NCBI RefSeq assembly: GCF_032197885.1
Contig: NZ_CP134159.1
Span: 124,001 to 188,000, forward strand
Reading direction: 5' to 3'
Origin: Levilactobacillus namurensis
GTDB lineage: Bacteria; Bacillota; Bacilli; Lactobacillales; Lactobacillaceae
Length of the DNA: 64,000 nt
The notes beneath the pieces were generated by a model. The model did not search any database, had not been told where the DNA came from, and worked only from the letters and a program-made list of their open reading frames with translations. Below, piece after piece: positions 1 to 8,647 of this stretch (its first letter is position 1; every line of letters begins with the position of its first letter). The position numbers and the translations under genes are program-made.

Positions 1-504
1 GACATGACTCGGGCGGTCTTGCCGACCATGCGGGCACAGAAGTCCGGAAGCATCGTCAACTTCTCCTCTATCGCTGGGTTGGCTTCCTTTACCACGCTGT
101 CCTTCTATAACGGGAGTAAGTACGCGGTCGAGGGGGTCAGTGAGTCCTTGGCACAAGAGGTGGCGGACCAGGGCATCAAGGTCATGCTGATTGAGCCTAG
201 TGGTTTCCGGACGGATTGGGCCGGACGGTCATCGCAGAAGACGCTACCACAAATCGATGCTTACCGGCAATTTGCGAGTCGCATCGAGGGCAACGCTAAG
301 GAAGCCCATCACGAAGCGGGTGACCCGGATAAGGCTGCGGAAATCATCTACGATCAAGTTACCAACCACGCGGCGGACCTGCCCTTGCGGTTACCGTTAG
401 GCCAATGGGCGACCGATACCGCGATTGAGAAGTACACCCGGACACTGGCTGATTTTAAGGCCTTGCATGACTTGTCGGCATCGGCTGACCGTCCGGAGAA
501 GTAA
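1..504 (+). CDS. Short-chain dehydrogenase/reductase, 5' end outside the window
   Basis: The open frame is already running at base 1, so the N-terminal cofactor-binding half of this protein lies outside the window. The visible part carries the SDR catalytic core: the serine strand GSIVNFSSIAG, then YNGSK, which is the YxxxK tyrosine/lysine pair, and then a proline-rich strand ending in EPSGF, typical of SDRs after the catalytic lysine. The family reduces or oxidises carbonyls or alcohols with NAD(P)H. The C-terminal tail is longer than in the smallest SDRs and resembles those annotated as oxidoreductases of unknown substrate. A hairpin terminator follows 20 nt after the stop. The substrate cannot be inferred. 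Confidence 0.88.
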   Translation, partial: DMTRAVLPTMRAQKSGSIVNFSSIAGLASFTTLSFYNGSKYAVEGVSESLAQEVADQGIKVMLIEPSGFRTDWAGRSSQKTLPQIDAYRQFASRIEGNAKEAHHEAGDPDKAAEIIYDQVTNHAADLPLRLPLGQWATDTAIEKYTRTLADFKALHDLSASADRPEK

Positions 505-523
505 GCGAACAATTTGTATGATC

Positions 524-561
524 AAGGGACCGCCTGCACAGAGCACAAGGCGGTCCCTTTT
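524..561 (+). terminator. Rho-independent terminator after the SDR gene
   Basis: Inverted repeat AAGGGACCGCC / GGCGGTCCCTT with a 14-nt loop followed by TTTT. It sits between the plus-strand SDR gene and the convergent minus-strand surface protein gene. Confidence 0.85.
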
Positions 562-574
562 AGTGCGGTAAAGG

Positions 575-2647
575 TCAATGACGACGGGTAACCATGAACC
601 AGCCCAGAGCGCAGCTTAATCCGACCCCCAAAATCTTTAGCCAGAGTGTTGGGGTGGTCTCGTTAGTCTGCGGGAGGGTGGCAGCGGCTATGGAAGATGA
701 CTTTTGAGGCGTGAAGATTGCTTGGGATGGTTTGGAAAGGTTGGTCATTGCTTCTGGATCAGGTGACGGCACTGGTTTCACGGCGGTGCCTGCAGTGTTG
801 GGGTGGCGATTAGGTTGGTCAACAAGTTCAGGAACCGGTGCGGGCGTCACGGCAACTGGAGGCGTGGTGGGTGGTGTGCTGTGACTTTCGCCGACGGTTG
901 TGACGGCTTGATAAACGTACGTGACCGTTTGGCTTCCCGTCGTAAAGGTCCCCGTGGCGTTAGTCGGACGGTGACTTAGGGTGTAGCCATTAAAAGTAGG
1001 GGCGACGGTGGCGTAGGGACTACCCGGATTGCCCGTTAACGTCTCGCTGGGCTTAAGGACCTTGCCACTGTCCGTGACGTAGTGAACCGTCACCGTGCCG
1101 GTGGTAATTTGGGGTGCATTTTTCGTGTACACGTAGGTGACGATAACCGATTCAGCGGTATATTTACCCGTTGGATGGCCGATGGTCTTCTGCCAGGTGT
1201 AATTGGGAATCGTCTTCTTGACGGTGGTGTAGGTGTCACCAATGAGGCCGGTATGATCAATGACATCGTCTTGAATTCGGTGACCCTGATCGTCGACGTA
1301 GCGGGTCGTGACCGGCCCGGCGGTGTCAACTAGGCGGTAGGGTTGGATAACGACTATTTCTGGAGTGCTATTTGGGGATAAACGGTAGGCACCGACTAAG
1401 TAGGCACTATCTTTAAAAAGGACAGTGTTTCCATGTAGGTCGATTATTCGGTTAACTTTATATGGATTCTGATAAAGGTTGGTATAAACCAGGTTTCCAT
1501 CGGTATCTGGTGAAACTTTAGCGCTTCGGTCGGTTAAATAGCCGATGGCATCAATATGATTTTCATTGCCGTCTTGCGCCGTGATAGTTGTAGCGGGAAT
1601 GACGTAAGGAAGCGCCTGCAGACTTACTTTGGTCCCATCGGGCAGGTAGAGGGGTTGAACCAGGGTGGCCTGGTGAGAAGCGAGCTTAAAGAACTTTAGG
1701 GGCTTAACAATTGTTTGGCCTTGGTAGGCGCACGTAAGCCCTTTGGCGACTAAAGCTTTAAGACTAGAAAAATCGGTGACCGTGTTGAACTGAATGTATA
1801 GCTCTTTTAAGTTAGTCAGATTGCTAAGTGGTTTGACGTCCGAGATGCGGTTCAACGAAACGTCCAGCGTCACCAGTTTTTTCAGGGCCGACAGCGGAGA
1901 GATATCGGTAATGTCGCCGTGGAAGCGGGAGGGGTTAGCGTTGAGGTTACCTCCCAGAGTGAGTTTGGTGAGGTTAGTCAGGAGTTCGATACCCGATAGG
2001 TCGTAGGAAGTCTTACCGGGGTTGAGTTGGGGGGAGACCACCGTGTCTTTGATGTCCAGACTATCTAACTTTGAAAGGTCTTGTCTGGTGACGTCTTTGA
2101 TACTGGACCATTTTTTAGCGGCGGGATTGGTCTCTGGGTGGGTTAGCTGGTTTAAGGCATTAACGATTTCTGCTTGGAGCTGCGGATCCTTAATGGCCTG
2201 GCTTACGGGAGAATCGTTGTCAGAATCGGTTAGCCTAGTGGTCGTGACTTGGTTGTGGACAGGTGATGGTTCCGCGAGATTGGGATGTTGTGTGGGTGAG
2301 GAGGATGACGATTCGGCAGTTACCGTGGGGGCCGGGTTTGGCGGTGTAACGACTGACTCGGTGGGGTGTGCTGGAGAATCCGTAGACGCCGTTGGTTCAG
2401 CGGGGAGCGGTTCTGTTTCCGTGGGTTGTGGGTCTTCTTGGTGGGGCAAGACGGCGGTGGGGGCTGATGAAGTTGATGCTTCGATGGGCGTTGTGACGGT
2501 AACGGTTGGCGTATGGTCAGTTGTGGGAATCCTATCATCGGCGTGAGCGATGGGACTATTGAATCCCAGTAAAGCTAGTGCCATGGTAGTACTGGTTAAG
2601 ATCCAGCAGGGGGTCGTGAAATTAGGCGATACAGATTCTCGAGGCAT
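575..2647 (-). CDS. LPQTN-anchored LRR/MucBP cell-surface protein
   Basis: A 690-residue secreted, wall-anchored protein. The ATG at 2647 is chosen because AAAGGAAG lies about 8 nt upstream and the protein then begins with a signal peptide ending near AHA-DD; the frame stays open further upstream, but without a ribosome site or signal peptide. Order of parts: signal peptide (about 1-36), a Ser/Thr/Pro-rich stretch, leucine-rich repeats (about 215-302, units such as LTNLTKLTL), two MucBP-type modules (about 441-510 and 512-580, each ending in VTYVY), a Pro/Thr spacer, LPQTN at about 657, a hydrophobic helix and a RRH tail. LPQTN is the sortase signal form common in lactobacilli. By family analogy it binds mucus or other surface glycans; the ligand is unknown. 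Confidence 0.88.
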   Translation of the reverse strand: MPRESVSPNFTTPCWILTSTTMALALLGFNSPIAHADDRIPTTDHTPTVTVTTPIEASTSSAPTAVLPHQEDPQPTETEPLPAEPTASTDSPAHPTESVVTPPNPAPTVTAESSSSSPTQHPNLAEPSPVHNQVTTTRLTDSDNDSPVSQAIKDPQLQAEIVNALNQLTHPETNPAAKKWSSIKDVTRQDLSKLDSLDIKDTVVSPQLNPGKTSYDLSGIELLTNLTKLTLGGNLNANPSRFHGDITDISPLSALKKLVTLDVSLNRISDVKPLSNLTNLKELYIQFNTVTDFSSLKALVAKGLTCAYQGQTIVKPLKFFKLASHQATLVQPLYLPDGTKVSLQALPYVIPATTITAQDGNENHIDAIGYLTDRSAKVSPDTDGNLVYTNLYQNPYKVNRIIDLHGNTVLFKDSAYLVGAYRLSPNSTPEIVVIQPYRLVDTAGPVTTRYVDDQGHRIQDDVIDHTGLIGDTYTTVKKTIPNYTWQKTIGHPTGKYTAESVIVTYVYTKNAPQITTGTVTVHYVTDSGKVLKPSETLTGNPGSPYATVAPTFNGYTLSHRPTNATGTFTTGSQTVTYVYQAVTTVGESHSTPPTTPPVAVTPAPVPELVDQPNRHPNTAGTAVKPVPSPDPEAMTNLSKPSQAIFTPQKSSSIAAATLPQTNETTPTLWLKILGVGLSCALGWFMVTRRH

Positions 2648-2863
2648 CAGGCCACTTCCTTTTCTACGGATTAGTTGGTAAAACCGGTGAGTGGCATCAG
2701 GATAGCACGGGGCTTTAAACGATGCTATAGGGTAAACGAATTTGGCTATAAGTGGCATTATAAAAAGGATGGCTTGCTTTGGCGTGATGTGCATCAGCGA
2801 GAATTGGAACAATCGTAGCGATACCCAAACTTGCTTACCGGTTAAATAGCTAAAACCACAGTT

Positions 2864-2902
2864 AAAAACGGCCATCATCCGTCTAAGGGGGTGATGGCCG
2901 TT
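2864..2902 (-). terminator. Terminator-like inverted repeat read on the minus strand
   Basis: Perfect 11-bp arms AACGGCCATCA / TGATGGCCGTT. Read on the minus strand the second arm runs into TTTTT, so it terminates minus-strand transcription. It lies downstream of another terminator at 2982-3021, so it may be a second stop for the MFS transcript or the end of a short RNA of its own. Confidence 0.6.
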
Positions 2903-2981
2903 GAGGTGTTATTTCTCCGGAGAAGTAAAGGAGCGGCCAAGCTGTGTGACTCTAAGCAACGTGTATTCGCAGAATTAATCA

Positions 2982-3021
2982 AAAAATCTGGTCCAAGATG
3001 ATGGTCTTGGACCAGATTTTT
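2982..3021. terminator. Bidirectional terminator after the MFS gene
   Basis: Seventeen-base arms AAAAATCTGGTCCAAGA / TCTTGGACCAGATTTTT with a 6-nt loop. A T-run follows in both directions. It ends the minus-strand MFS transcript whose stop codon is at 3074. Confidence 0.88.
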
Positions 3022-3073
3022 CATTTCACCTATTTCGGTAAGTCTGATACGCGTGAATAGGTCAGGGGCGTCC

Positions 3074-4291
3074 CTAGGCTGTTTTAGGAGTCAGGTGGCG
3101 AAGGTTGGGGATTGAGAGCATGGCGACGAGGCTAATGAGGTAGAGGCAGGAGAGGAACCCCATGACCATTAGTAGCGTGCCGTGGTCCATTAGAAAGCCG
3201 ATGATGACGGAGGAAAAGCCGCCGATTAAGCGCCCCACGTTAACGATACAATTGTTGGCTGTCGTCCGAATCTCGGTAGGGTATAAGCGGCTGACCATGG
3301 CGCCATAACCACCGTACATCCCGTCGGAAAAGAACCCTAGAGTGGCCCCGGCGACCAGGAGAGTCAGACGATTGGTGGTGAGCAGGATTCCGAATAAGGC
3401 AATCGCTGCGGCGATTAAGAAAATCGCGAAAGCCAGGCGCGGTCCGAGCTGGTCTAGGACGTGACCGAAGACTAGCATTCCCAGACTCATGCCGATAATG
3501 GTGGCAATCATCCAAAGGGAAGAGCCAGACACGGTTAAGCCGAGGCGCTTTTGCATGATGGAAGGTAACCAATTCATTAAGCCGTAGTAGCCGGCAATTT
3601 GAACCGTGGTCATCACCATTAGCGCCCCGGTCTGGTAGGCTAAGCGCGGGGTGGCGAAGAGCTGCCGTAGTTTACCGGGCGCCCGGTGTGCTTGAGCGGT
3701 TAAAAAGGCGCGACTTTCGTGGAGGTGCCGGCGAATAAAGTAGATGAGGGCAACTGGCACTAGGCCAAAGACGAAGAGGGCGTGCCATCCGAGAGTTGGG
3801 ATGATGACGGCCGCGGCGATGGCGGCAAGAATCGCACCACATTGGCCGCCGATAGCAGCTAGTGAGGAGAACTTACCCAGTGTGTGGGCGGGGAAGCTCT
3901 CAGCAATTAAGGTAATTCCCACGCCGTATTCACCGCCGGACCCGACACCGGCTAGGAAACGAAAGAGATAGACTAGCGCGAGATTATTGGCCAGGGCCAT
4001 CGCTGCGGTGGCGAAGGCAAAGATGAAGATGGTGTAGGTAAATACTTTGATTCGGCCGTAATGATCCGCAATCAAGCCGAATCCTAGACCACCGGCTAAG
4101 GTTCCTAGGTTACTGATAGCTGAAATCAAGCCGGCCTGCGCTCCCGTAATGCGAAGCGTGGCAATAATCGAGGATAACGCAAACGAGACAAACATGACGT
4201 CCATGTGTTCCAGCGCAAACCCGGCCGACGTTGAGGCTAATGTCCATTTTTGGGTCGAATTTAAGCTAGAGTGTGACGATATGGTTTCCAT
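3074..4291 (-). CDS. MFS transporter of the sugar/organic-acid symporter type
   Basis: A 405-residue membrane protein with about 12 hydrophobic segments. The start at 4291 is supported by GGAGG 8 nt upstream. It carries the MFS loop 2-3 signature in the form DHYGR (76-80) and the periplasmic-side motif PTEIRTTANN near segment 8-9, as in the metabolite:H+ symporter branch (aromatic acid, sialic acid or nicotinate types). Substrate not determinable. It is monocistronic: it ends at a strong terminator and has a perfect palindrome (4338-4351) about 47 nt upstream of the start, suggesting control by a dimeric repressor whose gene is not adjacent. Confidence 0.85.
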   Translation of the reverse strand: METISSHSSLNSTQKWTLASTSAGFALEHMDVMFVSFALSSIIATLRITGAQAGLISAISNLGTLAGGLGFGLIADHYGRIKVFTYTIFIFAFATAAMALANNLALVYLFRFLAGVGSGGEYGVGITLIAESFPAHTLGKFSSLAAIGGQCGAILAAIAAAVIIPTLGWHALFVFGLVPVALIYFIRRHLHESRAFLTAQAHRAPGKLRQLFATPRLAYQTGALMVMTTVQIAGYYGLMNWLPSIMQKRLGLTVSGSSLWMIATIIGMSLGMLVFGHVLDQLGPRLAFAIFLIAAAIALFGILLTTNRLTLLVAGATLGFFSDGMYGGYGAMVSRLYPTEIRTTANNCIVNVGRLIGGFSSVIIGFLMDHGTLLMVMGFLSCLYLISLVAMLSIPNLRHLTPKTA

Positions 4292-4337
4292 CAAAAAGAC
4301 CTCCAAAAGAAATGCTCACTGACACTTGTTATTTTGT

Positions 4338-4351
4338 GTACGCTAGCGTAC
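4338..4351. promoter_or_regulatory. Perfect 14-bp palindrome, candidate operator of the MFS gene
   Basis: GTACGCTAGCGTAC is self-complementary over all 14 bases and lies just upstream of the transporter start at 4291. Operators of TetR/LysR/MarR-type dimers have this geometry. No regulator gene is adjacent, so the cognate protein is unknown. Confidence 0.5.
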
Positions 4352-4570
4352 TGCTGACCAGTGTGCACCCTAAAGGCGGAGAGGGGGTAGTATCCGAGGA
4401 GGGAAAGGGTGGTCAATAACCAAAATTAGGTAAACTGATAAACGACTTAATCCATCGCTAGACGGATAATTTAACCGATTATTGGGGTGGGCTGAGAAGG
4501 GCGTTTGGTGGCCGGTCACCGTTACCGGTGCGGCGAACGGAACCGGTAAGTTGATACCGTTAGGGCGTAA

Positions 4571-4606
4571 AAGTGGCCCCCGAGCGAGAAGGCTTGGGGG
4601 TCACTT
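4571..4606 (-). terminator. Terminator after the 3-hydroxyacyl-CoA dehydrogenase gene
   Basis: Near-perfect arms around GGCCCCCGAGC / GCTTGGGGGTC, extended by AAGTG and CACTT. Located 17 nt past the stop codon at 4623 on the minus strand. Confidence 0.7.
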
Positions 4607-4622
4607 GATTGAAGTGTAGTGA

Positions 4623-5579
4623 TTAAGATGGGTTCTCGGTATCGTGATCAGCTTTTAACAAGGCTAACAGGTCGGCATCCCGTTGGGCGACCAATTGCTG
4701 ACCCGCTGCGCCCGTCCAGTTATAGAAACCATGGCCGGATTTCAGCCCCAGCTCGCCGGCCTGAACTTTCGCCTGGAGCACGGGGTCCGTGCCGGTATCG
4801 TTAGCGAGGTCCTGGTAGAGGTAGCTCGAGATGTTGGTGAAGACGTCTAAGCCGCCCAGGTCCGCACTGGCAATGGGTCCAACAAGACTCCACCGCCGAC
4901 CGAGACTGTATTTGATGATGTCGTCGACCGCTTCCGGCGTGGCAATGCCTTGATCAACAATGTGCAAGGCTTCCCGTAAAACGGCCAACTGAATCCGGTT
5001 CCCCACGAAGCCCAGGGAGGCCTTCTTAAGCGGCACGGCGTGTTTACCGATGTGGTTCATCAGGTGGACGGTCAGGTCGACCGTAGCGGTGTCCGTAGCC
5101 TGTCCCGGCACCACTTCGACCAGTGGCATCAGTTGGGCGGGGTTCCAGAAGTGGGCGACCACGAAGCGTTCTGGATGGGCTAACCCGGACTGTAAGGCGG
5201 TGGGGTCCAGCCCCGAAGTGTTGGTCGCCATGATGGTCTTGGGTTGGATGACCTGCTCAATGGCCTGCCAGACGGTCCGCTTGACGTCCAGGTCCTCCGT
5301 GATCGATTCGATGATGAAGTCGGCGTGGGCGAAGGCGGTCTGGAGATCGGTCGTGGGGTGAATCCGTTCGAGAATGGTGGCGGGTTCTTCGGCCAGTAAT
5401 CCAGCGCGGTCGAAGGTCGCCAGGTCGTGTTGAATAGTCACGATTCCCCGGTCCAAGCTGGCGGAATCTTGGTCGAAGAGGTTGACCGGATACCCGTGCA
5501 TCGCAAATTGTAAAGCCGTGGCGTGCCCCATGGTTCCGGCGCCCACGTTACCGATAAGGTTCACATTTTTCAGGTCCAT
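4623..5579 (-). CDS. 3-hydroxyacyl-CoA dehydrogenase family protein
   Basis: A 318-residue cytosolic NAD-dependent oxidoreductase. The Rossmann glycine motif GNVGAGTMG (10-18), a glutamate in ESITEDL (91-97), NTSGLD near 120 and catalytic-type His143 in HFWNP match the 3-hydroxyacyl-CoA dehydrogenase family; the C-terminal helical domain begins near GFVGNRIQ. Family members act on 3-hydroxybutyryl-CoA, other 3-hydroxyacyl-CoAs or L-gulonate, so the exact substrate is open. AAAGGATG precedes the ATG. No beta-oxidation partners are adjacent; a thiolase gene lies at the far right edge of the window but is not part of this operon. Confidence 0.85.
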   Translation of the reverse strand: MDLKNVNLIGNVGAGTMGHATALQFAMHGYPVNLFDQDSASLDRGIVTIQHDLATFDRAGLLAEEPATILERIHPTTDLQTAFAHADFIIESITEDLDVKRTVWQAIEQVIQPKTIMATNTSGLDPTALQSGLAHPERFVVAHFWNPAQLMPLVEVVPGQATDTATVDLTVHLMNHIGKHAVPLKKASLGFVGNRIQLAVLREALHIVDQGIATPEAVDDIIKYSLGRRWSLVGPIASADLGGLDVFTNISSYLYQDLANDTGTDPVLQAKVQAGELGLKSGHGFYNWTGAAGQQLVAQRDADLLALLKADHDTENPS

Positions 5580-5953
5580 TGGTAAAACATCCTTTCTCTT
5601 AAAATGGTTAGTGGGATTTGTGTTTAGTATAGCATGCGGGGACTTGCGACCAGTGGGGGATGGCTTGCTGGAACGCCTAGATGACCACGGTTAGGGCAGA
5701 TTGAGGTCAACTGAGGAAATTTAGACTTAGCGCAAAGGACCACAAGTGGTTAAATTTCGTAAGTTTAAAAATTGTAAGCGTTAACGATGACCAGCTGATA
5801 ATGGTTGAATGGGGTGGTTTTAGTAACGTTTACTGATTTATTGTCCAGTTATGGTTTAACTTAAGGAATTATTTACATTATATAATTGTATTGCGGTCAA
5901 CAAACGGGTAGAATTAAGTCACTGAATAAACGGTTTCGAAGGAGTGTGGCGGG
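5580..5953. promoter_or_regulatory. Divergent intergenic region with a cre-like box and a -10 element
   Basis: This 374-nt gap separates two divergently transcribed genes. It holds TGTAAGCGTTAACG at 5773-5786, which differs from the CcpA cre consensus TGWAARCGYTWNCA only at the last base, and a TATAAT hexamer at 5881-5886 facing the small gene at 5954, without a good -35. Nothing else was recognised. Confidence 0.4.
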
Positions 5954-6205
5954 ATGACCCGATGGAAAAAGTATGGTATCTATGTCTTGTTATTGGGAGG
6001 TCTGGTCGCCTTCGTCTACTTAGGCCGGCAAACGACAACGGCGCAACAGCCGATCCAAGAGGTTCAGCTGGTGAAACGGACCAACGTTAAGCACACGGAC
6101 GAGTTGAGTAACTATTCACCGGACAAACGGTACCGGTCAGGCGACCTGGTGATTAAAAACGGGAGTATTTACGAAGTTCACGTGGTGACCAAAGATAAGC
6201 ATTAA
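5954..6205 (+). CDS. Small membrane-anchored protein of unknown function
   Basis: Encodes 83 residues starting from an ATG preceded by GAAGGAG. An N-terminal hydrophobic segment (about 7-24, after the basic start MTRWKK) is followed by a hydrophilic domain of about 55 residues, so the protein is probably anchored in the membrane with its tail outside, or is a short secreted protein. I recognise no domain. The ending resembles a small beta-strand fold (RYRSGDLVIKNGSIYEVHVV). It is monocistronic and ends at a strong bidirectional hairpin shared with the convergent gene. Confidence 0.7.
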   Translation: MTRWKKYGIYVLLLGGLVAFVYLGRQTTTAQQPIQEVQLVKRTNVKHTDELSNYSPDKRYRSGDLVIKNGSIYEVHVVTKDKH

Positions 6206-6222
6206 GTGATAATCTGAACGCA

Positions 6223-6256
6223 AAAACGGCTTTCTGCAGAAGCGGAAAGCCGTTTT
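6223..6256. terminator. Bidirectional terminator
   Basis: AAAACGGCTTTC / GGAAAGCCGTTTT around a 9-nt loop, between convergent genes ending at 6205 and 6270. Confidence 0.88.
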
Positions 6257-6269
6257 AACATGACGTCAT

Positions 6270-7166
6270 TTAATTGCTGGCACCGTCGTATCCGATAAAG
6301 GTGTAGTAGGGAACGCCGCCAATCTGGTAGAGACTGTCGAAGGTTCCCGCGATTCCGCGCAAAGGATCGCCGATAATGTGTTGCGGTTGGTGGCGGTTCT
6401 TGATGGTCAGCCGGTACCGCGCCGTTCCGGTTGCGTGCACCGCAGTGGTCCGGAGTCCGGGTAAGGCGTGTTGGGTGTAGAGTTGGCGATAGGGGTCGTG
6501 GAAGACGGTCTTGGTAATCTTACCCTGGCTAGTGGGCGTCTGGTAGAAGCCTAGTCCGCCCCGCACCGTGTGGTCGTAAGTTAAAAGTTCCACGTAGCCG
6601 TCCGGCGTTACCCGCACACTGGTCGTCGTGGGCTCAACGGGGCTGATGGCCGCTGCGGCCCCGCCCGCGTAGAGGTCACCGTGACTATAGGCGGGCATGT
6701 AGCGGGGACAGTGGACCCGTTTGAAAGCCTGTAGTTTCCGCGCAGTGGTAATCACCGTGGGCGTATTGTCCGTATCGCTGGTGGGGTCGATCGTGTAGCC
6801 CGCTGGTTGGGCTGTGGCTAACCGATGATGGCTCAGGCGCGACGTGTAAATCAGGAGTTGCGGTTGCAGGCGACTACCAACTTTATGAGTGGTGAGGTAA
6901 CCCGCCACCACCGTTCCCTTGGGCAGGGTCAACGAACGCATGACGCGACCGCCGAACTTGTGGGTGGGCACGTAAGCGGCCTTGACCGTGGTGGTTCGGG
7001 TGGTCTGATAGTATTGGCTGAGGTTGAGAAAGTTTGAGCTGGCCGTGTAGTGGCCCACCTTGACTAGGGAATTGGGGCGTTCGGTCTGAGCGGCTGCCGG
7101 CGTTCCCGCCATGAGCGCTAATCCGGCAATCAAGAATGCCCCGCTAATTTTTAACCATTTATGCAA
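6270..7166 (-). CDS. Secreted protein of unknown function
   Basis: About 298 residues. I choose the TTG at 7166 as start because AAGGAGG ends 8 nt before it; the in-frame GTG at 7172 is only 2 nt from that ribosome site. The N-terminus is a clear signal peptide (LKISGAFLIAGLALMAGT, then AAAQ). The mature protein is rich in Thr, Tyr and beta-strand patterns and contains no sorting signal or transmembrane tail, so it is probably released or held non-covalently. It resembles the many lactobacillar secreted proteins without known function. A single cysteine is present, so no disulfide is possible within one chain. Confidence 0.75.
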   Translation of the reverse strand: MHKWLKISGAFLIAGLALMAGTPAAAQTERPNSLVKVGHYTASSNFLNLSQYYQTTRTTTVKAAYVPTHKFGGRVMRSLTLPKGTVVAGYLTTHKVGSRLQPQLLIYTSRLSHHRLATAQPAGYTIDPTSDTDNTPTVITTARKLQAFKRVHCPRYMPAYSHGDLYAGGAAAAISPVEPTTTSVRVTPDGYVELLTYDHTVRGGLGFYQTPTSQGKITKTVFHDPYRQLYTQHALPGLRTTAVHATGTARYRLTIKNRHQPQHIIGDPLRGIAGTFDSLYQIGGVPYYTFIGYDGASN

Positions 7167-7241
7167 TGCCACGGCCTCCTTAAAAACTGGTACTTCTAGT
7201 ATACCGTAGCGTGACGAAAAAATAAGGGACCGACCCTAAAA

Positions 7242-7257
7242 TGTTTCATGTGAAACG
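7242..7257. other. parS-like site (imperfect)
   Basis: TGTTTCATGTGAAACG keeps the parS arms GTTTCA / TGAAAC and differs from the consensus TGTTTCACGTGAAACA at two bases. Its meaning rests on the three better sites elsewhere in the window. Confidence 0.45.
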
Positions 7258-7327
7258 AAATTGGGGGTGACAATTCGGGAATCAATTTCGTTAGTAAACG
7301 TAGATGCTAAGGAAGGAGAGCCCCGAT

Positions 7328-7576
7328 ATGGTCCAAGAAAATCGCAGAATTCAGTTAGCTAGTGGGTACGCCATCTTGACGGCGCGGCAATGCACGGTGT
7401 ACGCCCATGACCAGGCCGTGGCGCCGGCCTTAACGTTGCGGCAACAGCGGACGTTTCTACGGGATCTACGCCAATTACGGGCAGCGTTACAGGCCGTATA
7501 CCGGTTAGCGCACGTCCAGGTTCAGGTGACCAGTCAGCCCCACCGCCCGTTGATGGCCCGGTTGCGGTTTGAATAG
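7328..7576 (+). CDS. Small hypothetical protein
   Basis: Encodes 82 residues. The ATG at 7328 is preceded by AAGGAAGGAG with 7-nt spacing; the reading frame extends a little upstream but without a ribosome site. The protein is basic and rich in Arg, Gln, Leu and Ala with a predicted helical middle (RQQRTFLRDLRQLRAALQAV) and no signal peptide or membrane segment. I recognise no family. It is followed by a 16-bp palindrome (AATTTCCCGGGAAATT, 7609-7624) and a terminator. The good ribosome site is the main argument that it is real. Confidence 0.6.
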   Translation: MVQENRRIQLASGYAILTARQCTVYAHDQAVAPALTLRQQRTFLRDLRQLRAALQAVYRLAHVQVQVTSQPHRPLMARLRFE

Positions 7577-7636
7577 GGAGATTGATTTTTGTAAGGTTAT
7601 CACCGAAAAATTTCCCGGGAAATTATCGTAACTTTC

Positions 7637-7676
7637 AAAAAAACGCCAGCCCAGAAATTTTGGGGCTGACGTTTTT
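7637..7676. terminator. Bidirectional terminator
   Basis: AAAACGCCAGCCC / GGGGCTGACGTTTTT between convergent genes ending at 7576 and 7682. Confidence 0.82.
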
Positions 7677-7681
7677 AGGAT

Positions 7682-8482
7682 TTACCACCGGTAGTCGTCG
7701 TGGTCATCGTGGTCGCCGCCGATCCAGCGGCCAAACATGTACGAAGTCCAGGCACCATAGTAGTCGTTGGAAGGGTGGTCCGCGATGGTCCGCAGAGTGC
7801 TGTGAAAGTCGTGGAAGAACCAGATGGCCCCACACAACAATAGAGGCGTCAGAATCAGGAAAGTCAGGAGATCGCCGCTCATGCCAGGCTTGATTTTCTT
7901 GACGTTGGCGACGTGGTGGTCGATGTAATGCGCGTACCGGTTGAAGAACTTCATTGCCGATTTACCGGTCCCCTGCTTATTGGGGAGGCGGCTGGTGATC
8001 CACCACCGCTGGAGATCAGAGATGCTGCTGGTTAGGTCATCGGACGGGGAAATAATGGTGTGCCAACCGTTGTCGGGGTAGACCACAATCACGGAGACGT
8101 GTTTTTCCAGACGGGTCTGGCGTGAGGTCACCGCGTACTCACTATCGCCGGTGCTCTGGTAGACCGGGGCCGTCCGTTGGGCTTCGCGGTGGCGCAAGCG
8201 GTCAGCGAGGTCGTTACCGGGAGTCTTAAAGGGGTCGCTGTAATCATAGCCGGATAGGAAGCCGTCGCCGGGGAGGTGCCGGTAGGTGTAAACCCAGAGT
8301 TGCGGGTGGTGCCGCGAAGTGGCCCAATCGGCGTTGGTGGTGCGAATCTGTTCGCGTTGTTGGGCCGTTAAAAGGTGTGCTTGGTCGTGGACCACGGTCG
8401 CCGCCTGTCCGGTCATGCTCCCCAAGCCTAAGCTACATAAGCCAATTATGACGCCGAATAACCACCGTTTGACACCCATCAT
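7682..8482 (-). CDS. TPM-domain (YgcG-like) membrane protein
   Basis: A 266-residue protein with a signal peptide (1-27), an extracellular domain beginning VVHDQAHLLTAQQREQI, which is the usual opening of TPM (YgcG/Psb32) domains, and one transmembrane segment near residues 208-225 followed by a His/Asp-rich tail (GGDHDDHDDYRW). TPM proteins fold outside the membrane and have been given phosphatase or scaffolding roles; here only the fold is inferred. The acidic/histidine tail replaces the Gly/Ser-rich tail common in the family and might bind metal. GGAAGGAAG lies before two adjacent ATG codons; either could be used. Monocistronic. Confidence 0.72.
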   Translation of the reverse strand: MMGVKRWLFGVIIGLCSLGLGSMTGQAATVVHDQAHLLTAQQREQIRTTNADWATSRHHPQLWVYTYRHLPGDGFLSGYDYSDPFKTPGNDLADRLRHREAQRTAPVYQSTGDSEYAVTSRQTRLEKHVSVIVVYPDNGWHTIISPSDDLTSSISDLQRWWITSRLPNKQGTGKSAMKFFNRYAHYIDHHVANVKKIKPGMSGDLLTFLILTPLLLCGAIWFFHDFHSTLRTIADHPSNDYYGAWTSYMFGRWIGGDHDDHDDYRW

Positions 8483-8573
8483 CCTGACTTCCTTCCGTAT
8501 CGCTATCGTTTTGAACGGTTCAGGTCCTTAGTTATTTCCATTATAGCAAATCTTTGCGGGCATTGATTGGTCA

Positions 8574-8605
8574 AAACGACCCACTCTTAGGCGAGTGGGT
8601 CGTTT
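8574..8605. terminator. Terminator after the alcohol dehydrogenase gene
   Basis: AAACGACCCACTC / GAGTGGGTCGTTT, a 13-bp stem with a 6-nt loop, 43 nt beyond the stop codon at 8648 on the minus strand. Confidence 0.8.
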
Positions 8606-8647
8606 CGGGTTGAATAGGTATGTTGAAAAGGGACACCTTGAGTAAAA

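Noticed and set aside
2022..2546. A long plus-strand open frame opposite the surface protein gene
   Set aside because: Antisense shadow of a Ser/Thr/Pro-rich coding sequence; no ribosome site and low-complexity product.
2894..3001. A 35-codon plus-strand frame between two hairpins, layout reminiscent of a type I toxin-antitoxin pair
   Set aside because: The peptide is not hydrophobic like known toxins, there is no ribosome site, and its last codons run into the terminator arm.
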